From: an uncultured Flavobacteriaceae bacterium
GTDB lineage: Bacteria; Bacteroidota; Bacteroidia; Flavobacteriales; Flavobacteriaceae
Assembly: GCA_937136455.1 (NCBI GenBank)
Contig: CAKZOO010000074.1
Coordinates: 1 to 64,000 of the forward strand
DNA length: 64,000 nt
Direction of reading: 5' to 3'
Shown: piece by piece, positions 46,989 to 56,308 of the stretch
How positions within the stretch are numbered: the stretch's first letter is position 1
Layout: every line of letters starts with the position of its first letter
Program-made: the position numbers and the translations under genes
Notes under the pieces: generated by a model
What the model was told of the DNA's origin: nothing
The model's database searches: none
The model's input: only the letters and a program-made list of their open reading frames with translations

Positions 46989-47606
46989 TTAGAGTTTCTT
47001 ATAGGGTATGCGTTCAATGGTTTGGGTTTTTGCATATCCATCTAGACCATTGATGGTGAGCGTATTAGCTCTACTTAAATCGATAAACAAATCATGATCT
47101 ACGGCCTCTTTAGGGGCTTCGATGCTAATGATTTTTGCAGTTACTAATATGGTGCCATTTTCTTTAATATCGTAATGTGAGGAATACTTACATCCAATTT
47201 TTACTGATGCTTCCTGAACAAAAGGAGCAATGATGTCATTTTGATATTCGGGAGTTAAGCCCACTATTTCAAATTCAGAAAATTCTTTGGGATAGTTTAA
47301 GCTCGTATCGTGTCCTCGTTTATAAATGGAGTCATTCACGTGATTCACTGTGAAATATCCAGTTTCCAATAGGTTTGAAAAAGTGTGCCTAGGTACTGTA
47401 GTAGGTCGAAGAATAAATCCCAAATAAGCAGGATCACTACCCAAATGAACAATAGAACTAAAAACAGCTAAGTTTTCAATACCGTCTGAAGAAATAGTTC
47501 CAACTAAATTAGCAGATTTATATCCAGTACAGGAATTGATTAAATGAAGTCGTTTCTTTTTTTCGAGTACTTCAATATCAGCGAGACTCCATTTTTTCTT
47601 TAGCAT
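46989..47606 (-). CDS. Flavin reductase-like FMN-binding split-barrel protein
   Basis: 205 residues. The middle matches the flavin reductase-like split barrel: LINSCTGYKSANLVGT, then AVFSSIVHLGSDPAYLGFILRP and GYFTVNHV. Such proteins bind FMN or use NAD(P)H to reduce flavin; this one is longer at the N-terminus by a short helix. It is the last gene of the leftward operon and overlaps the MerR-type regulator gene by 29 bases. Making reduced flavin for photolyases is a plausible role, inferred only from position. Confidence 0.82.
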   Translation of the reverse strand: MLKKKWSLADIEVLEKKKRLHLINSCTGYKSANLVGTISSDGIENLAVFSSIVHLGSDPAYLGFILRPTTVPRHTFSNLLETGYFTVNHVNDSIYKRGHDTSLNYPKEFSEFEIVGLTPEYQNDIIAPFVQEASVKIGCKYSSHYDIKENGTILVTAKIISIEAPKEAVDHDLFIDLSRANTLTINGLDGYAKTQTIERIPYKKL

Positions 47607-48516
47607 GGCTTATTTTTTTTAATTGATATTCTAAATCATCAATACTTTCTATAAATCTACAGTTTGCTGATTTGATATTGTTTTTAAGATCGTGTATCGC
47701 ACTTCCTGTAATCCACAATTTTTTATCACTCTTGTTATCGATTTGTAGGATCAGTTCTTGTAAAAATTTAGTGATTTCTTCAATTCTAAAGTTGGTTGAG
47801 AGGTGGGATACAAAATAAATAGGTTCTTCACTGTTGATAAATTTATCGAGAGCATCGAGGGGAATGGTAGCCCCTAACATGATGCAATTGATTTGATTTA
47901 CAATCAATAAATAATGAAAAAACAACAAGCCTACATCGTGTATTTCGTTTTCAGGAAGAAAGAGGATAAAGGTTTCTCTTGATTTAAAATTGATCGATTC
48001 CTTGTTGATTTCCGAATACAATTTCTGTTTGATGATCTCCACAAGAAAATGCTCATGACTGATATCTAAATTATTGGTTTGCCACAGCACTCCTACATAA
48101 TAAAGTAGCGGTACAATGTAATCCATATAGATGATCTTAAAGTCATTCGTTTTTGAAACCTGATTGTAATGCGATTCAAACGATTCTTTATCAAAGACTA
48201 AAACATCTAATAGCATTCGTTTTACATGAGTCGAAACGCTAAAATCATTTTCGTAATTGTCAGCAATTAATTCCTCAATTTCACGATTCGACATCGCAGC
48301 AATTTTGGAAATTTTGTAATTTTTATCAATCAATAACTTGATATTGAGTAAAAATTTTAAATCATCTAAGGTGTACAAACGTATGTTGGTGTCCGTTCGT
48401 TGGGGTTCTAAGATGTGGTATCTTTTTTCCCATACACGAATCGTTCCCTTCTCAATTTCTGACAAGTTCGAAAGTTCCTGAATGGATAATAGCTGTTTTG
48501 TAAATTCTTTTTTCAT
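47578..48516 (-). CDS. litR: CarH/LitR-type MerR regulator with cobalamin-binding domain (putative light sensor)
   Basis: 312 residues. MerR helix-turn-helix at about 9-75 with IRVWEKRYHILEPQRT and IRLYTLDDL. A helical bundle at about 95-175 carries W145-x9-E155-H156, the CarH motif that caps the adenosyl group, and the Rossmann part has E191-x-H193-x2-G196, whose His is the expected lower cobalt ligand. CarH with adenosylcobalamin binds DNA in the dark and falls apart in light, so the operons would be derepressed by light. The start lies one base from the TonB receptor stop. DNA target: see the paired palindromes at 52.0 and 55.07 kb. Light response itself is inferred. Confidence 0.9.
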   Translation of the reverse strand: MKKEFTKQLLSIQELSNLSEIEKGTIRVWEKRYHILEPQRTDTNIRLYTLDDLKFLLNIKLLIDKNYKISKIAAMSNREIEELIADNYENDFSVSTHVKRMLLDVLVFDKESFESHYNQVSKTNDFKIIYMDYIVPLLYYVGVLWQTNNLDISHEHFLVEIIKQKLYSEINKESINFKSRETFILFLPENEIHDVGLLFFHYLLIVNQINCIMLGATIPLDALDKFINSEEPIYFVSHLSTNFRIEEITKFLQELILQIDNKSDKKLWITGSAIHDLKNNIKSANCRFIESIDDLEYQLKKISHAKEKMESR

Positions 48517-48517
48517 T

Positions 48518-50848
48518 TTAAAAATCTATTACAAATCCAATAGTTGGTACTAATTGGTTGGACTGTGATTGGGCATTTATTAATTGTGGATTTTGATCAT
48601 CCTCAAAAATCAATGCATATTGAGGTGCTTGCGGTATTTCATTTTTTAAAGCATTTTGTAGTTCTACATAAAAATCTACCGTATTTCGCTTGTGATTCCA
48701 TTTCTTATCAATACGGATATCCATCTGACTAAAACTATTTAAGCGATTGTTAGCAAGACTTTGGTAGTCGTATTGAATTAACGGATAGCTCGCAATGGTT
48801 CTAGGGATGTCTACCTGAGCAAAGGGTGTTTTACCGGCATATCTATAACGCATACTTAGGTTCCAATTCTTTTTGAATCCATACCCGCCAGTAAACGAAA
48901 CAAGATGTCGGCTATCCCAAGCAGATGGTAGGTAAACGGACGTTCCATTGTCAAAAAGCGAATGGAAGTAAGTGTAAGATAAAATTCCATATCCATTGTC
49001 AATAAACTTTTGCTGGAGCATCAGTTCTACACCGTATGATTTCCCTTTACCATTATAGGTAACAGCTTCATTTCCAAGAATTTCAAAATCACCGCCTTTG
49101 TTAGCCAGAGAGACGTTGTCATTAACGGATACAGGGTAATTATTGTATTGCTTATAAAAGCCTTCAAGTGAGAATAAAAGCGCTGTATCGATAAAGCTTT
49201 CGTAACCTAGTACGAAGTGGTTACTTTGAGTAAACTCAAAGTTTGAAGCATTTATAAACTGCCCACTTTCCTGATACCCTAATACTGTTAAAGGAGGCAG
49301 CTTGAAGTACCTTCCTAGTGTACTGTTAATTTTAGATTTTTCACCGATAGCGTAACTCATCGATATGCGTGGTGAAAATGCTGTTTTGTGACTTTGTTGA
49401 TAGTTGGTGTAGTCGAGTCTAAAACCAGTAGATAACTCCAGTTTATTGTCGAAGTAGCTTTTAGATACTTGAGAAAAAAGACCGTTTTGAAAAAAGTTTA
49501 AAGAATTAAAAGATATCAAGTCAGTACTCGTTTCTAATTCGTGATGGTTGACAATGTTTTTTAAGTTTCCACCAAGACTCAGTTTATAGTCGTTCAAATA
49601 AAAGGTTGCATTGTATCGCAATTGCAAATAACGCTCGTCAAAGAGATTACTGTATAGCAGCCCCTTTTGATTGACATTGTCACTGTATCTTGAAAAATTG
49701 TTGATTTTGTTATTAAAACTAGCAGATAATACACTATTGCCTTTCAGCTTTGTAAACTGACGTTTCCAATTGACACCTATATTATTGGTGTTTTGTTCGA
49801 TAAAAGGAACTTGTTGAGCAGTGGCAATTTGATCAATCATGTCACTTTGTGGAGCAACAACACTAAATTCATCGATAGATCCTAGACCAATGATGGTGAG
49901 TTCATTTTGACGATCAATTGATTTAGATAATTTAAATTGATAATCCCAATAATCAGGACGTATGGGTAAACCGATGATTTCAAATAAAAACTGCAAATAA
50001 CTTCTGCGAATCGAAGCAATGGCTGTTATGGGTCGCTCTTTTGATTTGTCAGTTAGGGGTCCCATAAATGTCAGTGCCGTTTCACTAGCACCGACACGGA
50101 TATTGTAGTGTTTTTTGTCAGTGGGTGCTTGACGTTGTTTGAAATTTAAAACTCCTGACAAGGCATTGTCTGTTGAGGATAGAAAGGATGAAGTATTTAG
50201 TGTTACTTCATCTATAAATGAAACGTTGAGCATTCCTGCAGGCCCACCAGAGCTTCCTTGAGTACTGAAATGATTGATAGCAGTAAGTTCGATGCCATCC
50301 ATGAAATAAACTACCTCATTTGGTGCTCCTCCACGAATGATGAGATCATTTCTGAATCCACCAATGGAAGGGGCTACTCCAGGTAGGGATTGAGCAACAC
50401 GAACCACATCATTGTTACCTCCAGGATAATTGGCAATTTCTACAGCCGAGAGTGTTTGTGTCGAAAGTGGTGTTTCTTTTTTGCGGTATGAAAAATAATC
50501 CATGACCACCACATTGTCAAGTTGGTTCTCTTGTGGTAAGAGTTCTATAATGAGTTCTTGGGTCCCTGCAGACTGGACTTGTATATTGTAACGCGTAAAG
50601 GTCGAGTAACCTAAAAATCGAACTTCCAAGCTATAGTTGTTAGGAGGTATGGCTTCGAATACAAAATAGCCATCTTGATTAGTTGTCGTTCCGTATTCGG
50701 TATTGATCAATACAACAGATGCTCCTTGTAAGGCATCGCCAAATACATCCTTAACATAGCCACTAAGTCTTCCGTTATTTTGACCGTATGCAAAAGAAAA
50801 AAGACTAGCAATTAAAACAGTTGCTAATGCAGCGTATTTCAATTTCAT
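48518..50848 (-). CDS. TonB-dependent receptor with a carboxypeptidase-like regulatory domain
   Basis: 776 residues. Signal peptide at 1-22, CarboxypepD_reg-like domain at about 27-110 (GRLSGYVKDVFGDALQGASV), plug domain at about 125-240 (AQSLPGVAPSIGGFRNDLIIRGG, YFMDGIEL), then a 22-strand barrel ending in IGFVIDF with terminal Phe. It imports a large ligand with energy from TonB. It overlaps the SDR gene by one base and is one base from the B12-type regulator gene, so it belongs to the light-linked operon. The ligand is unknown; cobalamin, a siderophore or a pigment precursor are possible. Confidence 0.9.
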   Translation of the reverse strand: MKLKYAALATVLIASLFSFAYGQNNGRLSGYVKDVFGDALQGASVVLINTEYGTTTNQDGYFVFEAIPPNNYSLEVRFLGYSTFTRYNIQVQSAGTQELIIELLPQENQLDNVVVMDYFSYRKKETPLSTQTLSAVEIANYPGGNNDVVRVAQSLPGVAPSIGGFRNDLIIRGGAPNEVVYFMDGIELTAINHFSTQGSSGGPAGMLNVSFIDEVTLNTSSFLSSTDNALSGVLNFKQRQAPTDKKHYNIRVGASETALTFMGPLTDKSKERPITAIASIRRSYLQFLFEIIGLPIRPDYWDYQFKLSKSIDRQNELTIIGLGSIDEFSVVAPQSDMIDQIATAQQVPFIEQNTNNIGVNWKRQFTKLKGNSVLSASFNNKINNFSRYSDNVNQKGLLYSNLFDERYLQLRYNATFYLNDYKLSLGGNLKNIVNHHELETSTDLISFNSLNFFQNGLFSQVSKSYFDNKLELSTGFRLDYTNYQQSHKTAFSPRISMSYAIGEKSKINSTLGRYFKLPPLTVLGYQESGQFINASNFEFTQSNHFVLGYESFIDTALLFSLEGFYKQYNNYPVSVNDNVSLANKGGDFEILGNEAVTYNGKGKSYGVELMLQQKFIDNGYGILSYTYFHSLFDNGTSVYLPSAWDSRHLVSFTGGYGFKKNWNLSMRYRYAGKTPFAQVDIPRTIASYPLIQYDYQSLANNRLNSFSQMDIRIDKKWNHKRNTVDFYVELQNALKNEIPQAPQYALIFEDDQNPQLINAQSQSNQLVPTIGFVIDF

Positions 50849-51546
50849 TATGATGTTTTTAAAGTTGACATTCCACCATCAATATGGATGATTTGTCCCG
50901 TAATCCAAGAAGCATCATCCGATAGTAAATGTACCGCAGTTGCAGCAATTTTCTTGGGATCACCAATTTCTTGAAGTGGATTTCTGCTTTTAGCAGCCTC
51001 TAATTTGCGTTCATTATTGAGGAACTTGTCCGCAAGTGAGGTATTTGTTAGCGAAGGAGCAATGGCATTGACACGAATTCCAGGAGCAAGTTCAGCTGCT
51101 ATAGATCTGGTAAACCCTTCGACGGCTCCTTTTGCAGCAGCAATCGAGGCATGAAATGGCATTCCAACACTTACCGCTACAGTACTGAAGAATAAAACAC
51201 TTGCCTGACTTGATTTTTTTAATCTTGGTAAGATCGCTTGAAAAAGATCTGTTAAGGCAAAGAAATTGATTTGCATGTCAGTCTGAAAACTCTCTTGTTT
51301 TAGATTGGAAATAGGTTTTAGATTAATAGAACCTGGACAGTACACAAATTGATCAATCACTTCTGGTAGAAGTGCTCCATTAAGTTGATCCGATGTAACA
51401 TCAAAAGGAATGTGAACAACATCTAAATCAGAAAGATCTTCAGCCGATCTCGAAAGTACATATACTTTATTTTTTTGGTAAAGTTGTTTTGTGATTTCCA
51501 ATCCAATTCCTTTACTACCACCTATAATTACAGTATTTTTCATCAT
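50848..51546 (-). CDS. SDR-fold protein lacking the catalytic tyrosine
   Basis: 232 residues. Nucleotide-binding GGSKGIG at 9-15, YCPGS in place of the NNAG motif, and a C-terminal GQIIHIDGG. The active-site YxxxK is replaced by I135-AAA-K139, so the usual proton donor is missing while the lysine remains. The PFHASIAAAKGAVEG stretch otherwise follows the family. Start is ATGATG; the first is used. Similar SDR genes beside photolyase genes are known to me in other bacteria, without an assigned role. Overlaps its neighbours by one base on each side. Confidence 0.85.
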   Translation of the reverse strand: MMKNTVIIGGSKGIGLEITKQLYQKNKVYVLSRSAEDLSDLDVVHIPFDVTSDQLNGALLPEVIDQFVYCPGSINLKPISNLKQESFQTDMQINFFALTDLFQAILPRLKKSSQASVLFFSTVAVSVGMPFHASIAAAKGAVEGFTRSIAAELAPGIRVNAIAPSLTNTSLADKFLNNERKLEAAKSRNPLQEIGDPKKIAATAVHLLSDDASWITGQIIHIDGGMSTLKTS

Positions 51547-52001
51547 TAGTTTTTATTAAAAAGTTCTTCGAGTACTTCAGTTCTGTAATCGAATATATCT
51601 TTGAGTTTGTTTTTAACATAAAGTGCGTGTACTAGCTTTCCTAGGATTCCGAAAGGAAGCTTGTAATCTAAAACATCTTCCATTAATACCCCATCTTCTG
51701 TCTCGGTAAAGAAATGTTTGTGATGCCAAAATTTATAAGGACCAAAGCGCTGTTCATCTATAAAGTAGTGATGATCTTTTACCTGAGTTAGTTCGGTGAC
51801 CCACTCCATTGGAATGTTAAACAATGGTGAGACAGTGTAACAAATGACTTGGCCTGCAAAAGCTTTCTTATCTGCACCTGATTTAATTTTAAATCCCATA
51901 TAATCGGGAGTAATCTTTTGAAGATTTCTTGGATTTGAAAAGAATTCCCAAGCGTGATTTATATCACATTTTAAAAATTGCTTTCGATATAATTGATACA
52001 T
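51546..52001 (-). CDS. SRPBCC (START/polyketide cyclase fold) protein
   Basis: 151 residues. SRPBCC fold: N-terminal strand YRKQFLKCDINHAWEFFSNPRNLQKITP, a central MEWVTELTQVKDHHYFIDEQ segment, and a long C-terminal helix. The family binds hydrophobic ligands such as lipids or isoprenoids; members beside photolyase genes are often labelled cell-division inhibitor SulA-like on weak grounds. Its start codon overlaps one palindrome of the operator pair at 52.0 kb, so it begins an internal transcription unit. Confidence 0.82.
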   Translation of the reverse strand: MYQLYRKQFLKCDINHAWEFFSNPRNLQKITPDYMGFKIKSGADKKAFAGQVICYTVSPLFNIPMEWVTELTQVKDHHYFIDEQRFGPYKFWHHKHFFTETEDGVLMEDVLDYKLPFGILGKLVHALYVKNKLKDIFDYRTEVLEELFNKN

Positions 52002-52037
52002 TGTTTAACAAATTAATTAAAAAGTTGAACAAAATTA
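52001..52037 (-). promoter_or_regulatory. Internal promoter with a paired TTGTTnAACAA operator (candidate LitR/CarH site)
   Basis: Palindromes at 52001-52011 (TTGTTTAACAA, perfect) and 52022-52032 (AAGTTGAACAA, 8 of 10) have centres 21 bp apart. On the minus strand TAATTTTG (52037-52030), a perfect TAnnTTTG -7 element, shares its last TTG with the second palindrome. The first palindrome covers the start codon of the SRPBCC gene. Confidence 0.6.
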
Positions 52038-52048
52038 CAAAAAATACT

Positions 52049-53494
52049 TCACTTAAAGAATTTATCAATGATTATTTTGGAATGCTGTCGCACTGAAGAA
52101 ACTTTTTTAAAATTCCAAAGCTGATCACTTGCGTATTTGCGAGCGGATCTTATATCAATAATCGGATAGGGGTAATCCCTTCCCAATTCAAAGTTGTAAT
52201 ACAAACATTCCAATGGAGTCATTTGACTAGGTTCGTGTATCAGGCTTACTGGTAAATTTTTTAACTCAGGAACCCAGGCTTTGATAAATTCACCATCAGC
52301 ATCATGTTTTTTGCTGTTTTCAATTGGGTTGTAGATTCGAATCGTATTCACACCGGTAACTCCAGCTTGCATTTGCAATTGTGAAAAGTGAATACCCGGT
52401 TCAAAATCTAAAAAATTTTGAGCCAAAAAGGGAGAAGCATTTTGCCATGGTTGCCATAGCAGATGGGTGTAAAATGAAGTCACCATTGCTCTCATTCTAA
52501 AGTTGAGATAGCCGGTCTCTTTTAAACAACGAATACAAGCATCTACTATTGGAATACCAGTTTGTCCTTCAATCCAGGCTTTGTGAAATTTTGTGTTTAA
52601 TGGTTTTTCTAAGCAATGATAACCCTTGTTGATGTTGGCGTGTTCAATTGAACAATCCATTTCAAACTTTTGAATAAAATGCGATTGCCAATGGATCCTT
52701 GAAATAAAGGCATTGAGGTTATAATTTTTTTGTTTTGCAGTCGAAAGTGCCAATTGATAAACTTCACGAATGGATAGATTACCCCAGGCAAGGTAGGGTG
52801 ATAATCGACTACACGATTTTCTTGAGGCTAGAGGCTTAGAGATGTTTTTTTGATAGGATTGAAATCGTTTTGAAAAAAAACTATTGGCATAACGAAGGGC
52901 TGTAGTGGTACCACCTCTTTGAAAGTTATGCTGCTTTGGAGTTTCTAGGTTGACTAATTCAAATTGTTTTTCGAGATGTTGAATATTTTCATGACTTAAT
53001 AACTGATGGTTATTAGGGTTAAAATCATAGGGGTTTTGAAGTACGTAATTTTTAAAGTGCTGATCCCATGATTTTTTGCGTTGTAATCCTCTCAAAATAG
53101 GACCATTTGGCAGTTCGATCCATTGGATGTTTTTTTTCAGACACCATTTCTTGAAGCGAATATCTCTTTTAAAACTAATTTCGACGCCTGTCTCTTGAGA
53201 AGAGAAGACCTTTTTTATATAGAATTCACTGTGATCAAATCGTTCAAAAACCTCTGGAATGGTACCCCTTACACTCAAGACTTTTGTATGGAAGGGGATG
53301 AGATTCCTATTTATATCAGATATCGATTCTTTAATGAAATTGCGATGCCGTTCACTGTAATGAGAAGAATACAATAGATCTGATTCAAAAACATACAATA
53401 ACAGTAATGGTTCCGAAGATTTTAAAGCCATGGCTAGGGCTTCATTGTCTTGAAGTCTCAAGTCTCTTTTGAACCAAAAAACATTGATATCCAT
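52049..53494 (-). CDS. Cryptochrome/photolyase family flavoprotein (bacterial non-class I subgroup)
   Basis: 481 residues. N-terminal alpha/beta domain [16 protein letters not shown], then the FAD-binding helical domain: [56 protein letters not shown]. The phrase VNTIRIYNP replaces the YFRIFNP-type motif of class I enzymes, marking a different subgroup from the 59.8 kb photolyase. It may repair pyrimidine dimers or act as a light-dependent signalling cryptochrome. Its start overlaps the FeS-BCP stop by one base. Confidence 0.87.
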   Translation of the reverse strand: MDINVFWFKRDLRLQDNEALAMALKSSEPLLLLYVFESDLLYSSHYSERHRNFIKESISDINRNLIPFHTKVLSVRGTIPEVFERFDHSEFYIKKVFSSQETGVEISFKRDIRFKKWCLKKNIQWIELPNGPILRGLQRKKSWDQHFKNYVLQNPYDFNPNNHQLLSHENIQHLEKQFELVNLETPKQHNFQRGGTTTALRYANSFFSKRFQSYQKNISKPLASRKSCSRLSPYLAWGNLSIREVYQLALSTAKQKNYNLNAFISRIHWQSHFIQKFEMDCSIEHANINKGYHCLEKPLNTKFHKAWIEGQTGIPIVDACIRCLKETGYLNFRMRAMVTSFYTHLLWQPWQNASPFLAQNFLDFEPGIHFSQLQMQAGVTGVNTIRIYNPIENSKKHDADGEFIKAWVPELKNLPVSLIHEPSQMTPLECLYYNFELGRDYPYPIIDIRSARKYASDQLWNFKKVSSVRQHSKIIIDKFFK

Positions 53495-55026
53495 TACAAA
53501 TTTTCAATTGAACTTAACAAGGATTCTGCTTTATTGATGAGTGCAATTTTATCTTCATTTTGAAGTTTATCCAACTGTCGATACATCATTTTCATTCGAA
53601 AATTCGATTCAAATTTAGACTCATTTTTGATCAAGAAATTCCAATAAAGACTATTCATAGGACAAGCATTTTTGGTTACTCGTTCTTTTTGATTGTAATG
53701 ACAATTAGAACAATAATTACTCATTTTATGAATGTAATTAGCGGATGAAATATAAGGTTTGGTGGCTATGAGTCCTCCATCTGCAAATTGACTCATTCCA
53801 CGTGTATTTGGAAGCTGTACCCATTCAATAGCGTCAATGTATACCCCTAAATACCATTGGTCAATTTGATCTGGATCCAATTCGGCTAAAAGTGAAAAAT
53901 TACCGATGACCATAAGTCGTTGGATGTGGTGTGCATAGGCGAGGTCCAAAGACTGGTGAAGTGACTTTTTTAAACAGTTCATCTTAGTCTCGCCATCCCA
54001 AAAGAACTTGGGTAGTTTTCTGTGATGCTTTAGGTGATTCAGAGTTTTGTACTTCGGCATTTGGGACCAATACATTCCACGCATGTATTCCCTCCATCCT
54101 AATATTTGTCTGACAAATCCTTCAATTTGAGAGAGTTCTATATTATCTTGATGGTTGTAGTAATAAGAAACTGCCGCATCAATCACTTCTTTGGGGCTAA
54201 TCATTTTTAGATTAAGAGAAAAGGATAGCTTAGAATGAAATAGGTAGGGTTCTTCATCGTGCATGGCATCTTGAAAGGTTCCAAAATATTTTAATTGATG
54301 CTCCAAAAAAAACTGCAACAATTCTAAGCTTTGTGATCGATTGATCGGATATTCAAAATAGGGAACTGAAATTTTTCCCATATACTCTATTTTTAATTCT
54401 TCAATAGCAGTAAGCAAATGTTGATAATCATTCTTAAATTGTAGTTGTTTGGGATAGGGATCTTTTTCATTCCATTTATTTCGATTCATATGATCCAGAT
54501 TCCACTTACCTCCAAGAGGCTGATCCTCAACAAGAAGAACTTGGTGCTTTTTACGCATATAACGGTAAAAAAGTTCCATGGTTTGCTGCTTTTTACCCTT
54601 GAAAAACTTAGATAATTCGTTGCGATTCGTGTAAAAATGTTCGGTTGAACAAATAGCAGATTTTATTGAAAGTTGATCACATAATTGCTTTAATTCGATA
54701 TCCAATCGGTATTCATCAGGAGCCTGATATTCAAACTTTTCAATTGATAAAGACGCTATTAGATGTTGAATATTTTCTTGAAAATTTTGCTTGTTAGCAG
54801 GGTTATCTATTCGATAATAGATTACTTGATGTCCTTGTGCCTCTAATTCATCCTTAAAAGATCGCATTGCTAGAAAAAATCCAACTAATTTTTGAATATG
54901 ATGGGTCACATAGGATGCTTCATCCCGAGTTTCAAACATACAATACCAGGTATCTTCATTTTTTTTTTCAAACCAACTGTGTTTTGTATTAAGCTGATCC
55001 CCAAGTATTAAGCGTAATTTTTTCAT
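53494..55026 (-). CDS. Iron-sulfur bacterial cryptochrome/photolyase (FeS-BCP, PhrB-like, likely (6-4) photolyase)
   Basis: 510 residues. N-terminal [16 protein letters not shown] is typical of the FeS-BCP group. Four cysteines, C351, C439, C442 and C455 (NYCSNC, NACP), match the 4Fe-4S ligands of Agrobacterium PhrB in number and spacing. FAD-domain landmarks are [14 protein letters not shown] and [10 protein letters not shown]. PhrB repairs (6-4) photoproducts and uses a ribolumazine antenna. It is first in the leftward operon, 79 bases from the divergent PTPS gene. Confidence 0.93.
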   Translation of the reverse strand: MKKLRLILGDQLNTKHSWFEKKNEDTWYCMFETRDEASYVTHHIQKLVGFFLAMRSFKDELEAQGHQVIYYRIDNPANKQNFQENIQHLIASLSIEKFEYQAPDEYRLDIELKQLCDQLSIKSAICSTEHFYTNRNELSKFFKGKKQQTMELFYRYMRKKHQVLLVEDQPLGGKWNLDHMNRNKWNEKDPYPKQLQFKNDYQHLLTAIEELKIEYMGKISVPYFEYPINRSQSLELLQFFLEHQLKYFGTFQDAMHDEEPYLFHSKLSFSLNLKMISPKEVIDAAVSYYYNHQDNIELSQIEGFVRQILGWREYMRGMYWSQMPKYKTLNHLKHHRKLPKFFWDGETKMNCLKKSLHQSLDLAYAHHIQRLMVIGNFSLLAELDPDQIDQWYLGVYIDAIEWVQLPNTRGMSQFADGGLIATKPYISSANYIHKMSNYCSNCHYNQKERVTKNACPMNSLYWNFLIKNESKFESNFRMKMMYRQLDKLQNEDKIALINKAESLLSSIENL

Positions 55027-55061
55027 TCAATTTTTGTTAAATATAAATTAAATACTTTTTA

Positions 55062-55093
55062 TTGTTTAACTATTTTGTAGATTTGTTGAACAA
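55062..55093. promoter_or_regulatory. Paired TTGTTnAACAA operator in the divergent control region (candidate LitR/CarH site)
   Basis: TTGTTTAACTA (55062-55072, 9 of 10) and TTGTTGAACAA (55083-55093, perfect) have centres 21 bp apart, the same as the pair at 52.0 kb. TAGATTTG at 55078-55085, a perfect -7 element for the rightward operon, shares its TTG with the second palindrome. A weaker third copy (TTGTTAAATAT) starts at 55034. No good -33 TTG is seen. Confidence 0.65.
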
Positions 55094-55105
55094 AAATAAT
55101 AAAAA

Positions 55106-55510
55106 ATGATCACAGTTTTCCGAAAAGAACACTTTAATGCCGCTCATCGATTACACAATCCCAATCTCAGTGATGATGAAAACACTAAAATTTATGGAAA
55201 ATGTAATAATGAGTTTTATCACGGTCACAACTATGAACTAGAAGTTGGAGTTAGGGGAGAAAATGATCCTGTGACGGGTTATGTTATCGATATGAAAATT
55301 CTTTCCGATTTAATCAAAACCCATGTGCTGGATCCTTTTGATCACAAAAATTTGAATGAACAAGTTGACGATTTTAAAACACTTATTCCAACTGCAGAAA
55401 ATATAGCAGTTGTTATCTATAATAAACTCAGACCTCACATTGATTCATCAAAAGAATTATTTATAACACTTTACGAAACACCTAGAAACTATGTCACTTA
55501 TGCAGGATAA
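55106..55510 (+). CDS. 6-pyruvoyl-tetrahydropterin synthase / QueD family protein
   Basis: 134 residues. Zinc ligands H14, H39 and H41 (HFNAAH; YHGHNYE), catalytic C33 in GKCNNEFYHGHNYE, H80 in DPFDHKNLN, and E124 in YETPRNYV. The CNNxxxHGHNY pattern resembles PTPS of biopterin synthesis more than classic QueD. It would act on 7,8-dihydroneopterin triphosphate made by FolE, whose gene overlaps it by 20 bases. It opens the rightward light-linked operon. Whether the product is 6-pyruvoyl- or 6-carboxy-tetrahydropterin cannot be read from sequence. Confidence 0.9.
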   Translation: MITVFRKEHFNAAHRLHNPNLSDDENTKIYGKCNNEFYHGHNYELEVGVRGENDPVTGYVIDMKILSDLIKTHVLDPFDHKNLNEQVDDFKTLIPTAENIAVVIYNKLRPHIDSSKELFITLYETPRNYVTYAG

Positions 55511-56174
55511 AGAACTACTAATCGATCAGATTACAGCTGAAGAAATTGGAGATAATCACTTATTCACTTCTTTAAATACACCTATGGTTGAATCGGCGTT
55601 TGATATTTCAGATGAAGAGAAAAAGGATCGTATTCAATTTCACTTTTCAGAAATCATGAAAACATTGGGATTGGATTTATCGGATGATTCTTTACAAGGT
55701 ACCCCTTCTAGGGTTGCAAAAATGTATATCGATGAAATATTCTCTGGTTTAGATCCGAAGAACAAGCCAAAAATGGCTCTTTTTGAAAATAAATACCAGT
55801 ACAATCAAATGCTGGTTGAAAAGAACATTACTTTTTACTCCAACTGCGAACACCATTTTGTGCCTATTATAGGAAAGGCACATGTAGCTTATATCTCTTC
55901 AGGAAAAGTTGTGGGACTTTCTAAATTGAATCGTTTGGTTCAATACTATGCGAAACGTCCTCAAGTACAAGAGCGATTAACACATCAGATTGGACGTGAT
56001 CTAATGGAATCCCTTCAAACAGAGGACGTTGCAGTTATCATTGAAGCAAAACATTTATGTGTTTCTTCAAGAGGCGTTCAAGATGATCAGTCAGAGACCA
56101 TTACTGTTTTTTACAATGGAAAGTTCAATGAACCTGAAATAATTCAACAATTACACCAGTTAATCAAAGATTAA
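55491..56174 (+). CDS. folE: GTP cyclohydrolase I
   Basis: 227 residues; ATG at 55491, with another at 55500. Typical type I motifs: [18 protein letters not shown], zinc ligands in [18 protein letters not shown] and HLCV, and [23 protein letters not shown]. It turns GTP into 7,8-dihydroneopterin triphosphate, the first pterin of folate and biopterin synthesis. Its position between PTPS and DASH cryptochrome suggests supply of a pterin or folate antenna pigment. Another folE may exist elsewhere for general folate needs. Confidence 0.95.
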   Translation: MSLMQDKELLIDQITAEEIGDNHLFTSLNTPMVESAFDISDEEKKDRIQFHFSEIMKTLGLDLSDDSLQGTPSRVAKMYIDEIFSGLDPKNKPKMALFENKYQYNQMLVEKNITFYSNCEHHFVPIIGKAHVAYISSGKVVGLSKLNRLVQYYAKRPQVQERLTHQIGRDLMESLQTEDVAVIIEAKHLCVSSRGVQDDQSETITVFYNGKFNEPEIIQQLHQLIKD

Positions 56175-56308
56175 TGTTCAAAGAACACCTTCCTACGAAA
56201 CAATGTGTTATATGTAATCGACCGTTTCAATGGAGAAAAAAATGGAGTGCTAATTGGGAAGAAGTAAAATATTGTAGCGAGCGATGCAGAAGAAACAAGA
56301 AAAAGTAG
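56174..56308 (+). CDS. DUF2256 zinc-ribbon protein
   Basis: 44 residues, short and easily missed: starts at the A shared with the folE stop (TAATG) and ends inside the cryptochrome gene (25-base overlap). It carries C11-x2-C14[10 protein letters not shown] and Y33-C34-SER-C38, the DUF2256 pattern with four zinc-binding cysteines. The family is a known neighbour of cryptochrome and photolyase genes; its job is unknown. Confidence 0.92.
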   Translation: MFKEHLPTKQCVICNRPFQWRKKWSANWEEVKYCSERCRRNKKK

